From contig DATKCQ010000170.1 in the NCBI GenBank assembly GCA_035513135.1, forward strand, positions 1-5,556: a stretch of DNA of 5,556 nt. Direction: 5' to 3'. Under the pieces are notes generated by a model that saw only the letters and a list, made by a program, of their open reading frames with translations, was not told the origin of the DNA and did no database searches. The position numbers and the translations under genes are program-made. The first letter of the stretch is position 1; the number at the start of each line of letters is the position of its first letter. This document shows, in pieces, positions 3,712 through 5,556 of the stretch. The DNA comes from Thermohalobaculum sp035513135. GTDB taxonomy: Bacteria > Pseudomonadota > Alphaproteobacteria > Rhodobacterales > Rhodobacteraceae.

Positions 3712-5064
3712 ATGCCCGCACCCGTGTCCGTTCCCCTGCCCAACCAGTTCGCGCTGCTGCGCACCCGGCGCTTCGGGCCGCTGTTCCTGGTGCAGTTCCT
3801 CGGCGCCTTCAACGACCAGGTCTACCAGAAGGCCTTCGTGGCGCTGGTCACCTACCGCCTCGCCGAGCGCGTCGGCGCCGACGTGGCGCTGCTCGGGGTG
3901 ATCGCCTCGGCGCTGTTCATCCTGCCCTTCGCCGTGGTGACCCCGACCGCCGGCCAGATCGCCGACCGGGTCGACAAGGCGAAGATGATGCGCATCGTCA
4001 AGGCCTGGGAGATCGTGGTGATGGGCCTCGCGGTGGTCGGCTACCACCTCGAGGACATCCGCTTCCTCTACTTCGTGCTGTTCCTGATGGGTGCGCAGTC
4101 GGCCGTGTTCGCGCCGATCAAGTACTCGGTGCTGCCCGAGTATCTGAGCCCCCGCGAGCTGCTCGGCGGCAACGGGCTGGTGCAGGGCTCGACCTTCGTC
4201 GCCATCCTGATCGGCACCATCCTCGGCAACGAGCTGATCCTGACCGAGCACGGCGTCACGCTGGTCTCGTTCATCGTCGTCGGCGTCGCCGTGGCGGGCT
4301 TCGCCGCCAGCCTGTTCGCGCCCCCGGTGCCGCCGCGCGGCGCCATCCAGCCGGTCGACTGGATGTTCCCGCGCGCCATCTGGCACCTGCTCCGGCTGGT
4401 CGCCGCGCACGCGGCGGCGTTCCGGGCGATCCTGCTGATCTCCTGGTTCTGGTTCCTCGGCGCCACCTTCCTGTCGCTGCTGCCCGCCTACACGCGCAAC
4501 GCGCTGGGCGCCGACGAGGGCGTGCTGACCGTGCTGCTCACCGCCTTCTCGGTCGGCGTGGCGCTGGGCGCGCTGGCGGTGGAGCGGCTGGGCCGCGGTG
4601 AGGTCAGCCTCAGGCTCGCCCCCGCCGGCGCGCTCGGCCTCGCCTGCATGGCCGCCGAGCTGTGGCTCGCCACGCCCGCCCAGCCGCTCGGCGAGGCGCC
4701 GGCGCTGGCCGACCGCGCCGCCTTCTTCGCCAGCCCGACCGGCTGGCGCATCACCATCGACTTCGTCGCCATCGCCGCCTTCGCCGGCATCTACGTGACG
4801 CCGCTCAACGCCGTGCTGCAGTCGCTCGCCCCCGAGCAGCGGCGGGCGCGCTACATCGCCGCCTCGAACGTGGTCGACGCGACGCTGGTCGTCGCCTCCG
4901 CGCTGATCTCGGGCCTCATGCTGGCGCTCGGCCTCGCGCCCAAGGACATCCTGGTGCTGCTCACGCTCACCGGCATCCCGGTGGCGCTGATCACCGCGCG
5001 CCAGGCCCCCGCCACGCGGCTGGGCCGGGTGGCGCTGATGCTGTGGCCGCGGGGCCCGCAATGA
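3712..5064 (+). CDS. MFS transporter, LplT/Aas N-domain type
   Basis: This 450-residue inner-membrane protein has about 12 hydrophobic helices, TM1 at about residues 22-47 and the last ending near the C-terminus. It fits the lysophospholipid transporter family. Diagnostic stretches are RRFGPLFLVQFLGAFNDQ (19-36), the MFS loop GQIADRVDKAKMMR (81-94), QSAVFAPIKYSVLPEYLSP (129-147), GGNGLVQGSTFVAILIGTILG (152-172) and a late PLNAVLQSLAPEQRRARYIAASN segment. In E. coli, LplT flips lysophosphatidylethanolamine inwards for re-acylation by Aas, and many bacteria fuse the two. Here the protein ends after the MFS part: no acyltransferase or acyl-ACP synthetase domain follows. Substrate is inferred from family likeness only. 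The start at 3712 has AGGAG 5 bases upstream. The stop overlaps the next gene's start in ATGA, implying coupled translation. Confidence 0.88.
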   Translation: MPAPVSVPLPNQFALLRTRRFGPLFLVQFLGAFNDQVYQKAFVALVTYRLAERVGADVALLGVIASALFILPFAVVTPTAGQIADRVDKAKMMRIVKAWEIVVMGLAVVGYHLEDIRFLYFVLFLMGAQSAVFAPIKYSVLPEYLSPRELLGGNGLVQGSTFVAILIGTILGNELILTEHGVTLVSFIVVGVAVAGFAASLFAPPVPPRGAIQPVDWMFPRAIWHLLRLVAAHAAAFRAILLISWFWFLGATFLSLLPAYTRNALGADEGVLTVLLTAFSVGVALGALAVERLGRGEVSLRLAPAGALGLACMAAELWLATPAQPLGEAPALADRAAFFASPTGWRITIDFVAIAAFAGIYVTPLNAVLQSLAPEQRRARYIAASNVVDATLVVASALISGLMLALGLAPKDILVLLTLTGIPVALITARQAPATRLGRVALMLWPRGPQ

Positions 5065-5522
5065 CCCGCCCCGCGCTGCTGCGCCCGCGCTTTTGGGAGC
5101 GCCAGCCGCTCGACGCGCTGACCGCGCCCGAGTGGGAGGCGCTGTGCGACGGCTGCGGGCGCTGCTGCGCCCTCAAGCTCGAGGACGCCGACACCGGCGC
5201 GGTGCACTACACCGACGTCGCCTGCCGCCTGTTCGACGACGCCACCTGCCGCTGCGGCAACTACGCCCTGCGCGCCCGGCTGGTGCCGGGCTGCGTCGTG
5301 CTGACCCCCGCGACGCTGCCCGGGGTGGCGCCGTGGCTGCCGCGCACCTGCGCCTACCGCCTGCTGCACGAGGGAAAGCCGCTGCACGACTGGCACCCGC
5401 TGGTCTCCGGCGACCCCGAATCGGTGCACCGCGCCGGCATTTCCTTGCGCGGCAAGGTCACCCCGGAATACCAGGTGCCCGAGGACGAGCTCGAGGACCA
5501 CATCACCGACGAGGATTTCTAG
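5061..5522 (+). CDS. ycgN: YcgN/UPF0260 family cysteine-cluster protein
   Basis: This 153-residue cytoplasmic protein is similar along its whole length to E. coli YcgN as I remember it: FW near the start, EWEALCDGCGRCC, TDVACRLFD, CRCGNY, PRTCAYRLL, GKPLHDWHPLVSG and a C-terminal DHI. Nine cysteines (29, 32, 35, 36, 55, 63, 65, 78, 97) include the CxxCxxCC cluster of PF03692, thought to bind a metal, possibly zinc or an iron-sulphur cluster. The molecular function of the family is unknown. The ATG overlaps the MFS stop by four bases (ATGA) and no separate ribosome site stands out, so translation likely depends on re-initiation after the MFS gene. The length is normal for the family and the gene is intact. 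Confidence 0.94.
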   Translation: MTRPALLRPRFWERQPLDALTAPEWEALCDGCGRCCALKLEDADTGAVHYTDVACRLFDDATCRCGNYALRARLVPGCVVLTPATLPGVAPWLPRTCAYRLLHEGKPLHDWHPLVSGDPESVHRAGISLRGKVTPEYQVPEDELEDHITDEDF

Positions 5523-5556
5523 TGGGATTTCGAGCAAGGTGGACACACTTTGCGGC

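Noticed and set aside
3700..5061. Long open frame opposite the MFS gene (453 residues)
   Set aside because: Its composition (runs of His, Arg, Glu, Gly, Gln) is the usual mirror image of a GC-rich gene. The plus strand encodes an obvious membrane transporter with family motifs.
5523..5556. Terminator or new gene after ycgN
   Set aside because: Only 34 bases remain, with no stem-loop, U-run or start signal I can support.

Overview
The window looks like ordinary chromosomal DNA from a very GC-rich alphaproteobacterium. The signs are dense GC-ending codons, a HAD hydrolase of the TIGR01459 type (a family described mainly from alphaproteobacteria), a CIRCE-controlled groES with a CTTGAC-type promoter, and several TTGnC-N17-TA promoter-like boxes. 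A Rhodospirillales/Acetobacterales-like host is a guess only. I see no mobile element, CRISPR array, tRNA, rRNA or phage gene.

Left part, minus strand (1-968). groES reads leftwards out of the window, and groEL is expected just beyond base 1. Upstream of groES are a roughly 100-base leader, a perfect CIRCE operator and a promoter. Next comes a short GC-rich degenerate tandem-repeat tract, then hairpins behind a small coiled-coil gene of the sll1863 stress-protein type, also on the minus strand. Two stress-linked genes therefore lie head to tail, each with its own candidate promoter.

Middle part, plus strand (about 1099-3615). A divergent intergenic region carries candidate promoters for both directions. 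It leads into a TIGR01459-type HAD-IIA phosphatase-like protein, then a MaoC/PhaJ-like hotdog hydratase with its own promoter, then RibF (riboflavin kinase/FAD synthetase) 31 bases downstream of the hydratase. RibF makes FMN and FAD. The hydratase probably acts on (R)-3-hydroxyacyl/enoyl-CoA. The HAD protein has no proven substrate, but its position near ribF invites a test as the phosphatase step of riboflavin synthesis.

Right part, plus strand (about 3654-5522). A new promoter precedes a 12-helix MFS protein of the LplT/Aas type (lysophospholipid flippase-like), standing without its usual acyltransferase partner. It overlaps by four bases (ATGA) a YcgN/UPF0260 cysteine-cluster protein, so the two are almost certainly translationally coupled. 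The last 34 bases hold nothing I can identify.

No clearly new system is visible. The points most worth checking are the HAD-ribF link, the orphan LplT-like protein coupled to YcgN, the missing Shine-Dalgarno sequence of the hydratase gene, and the competing inverted repeats around CIRCE.
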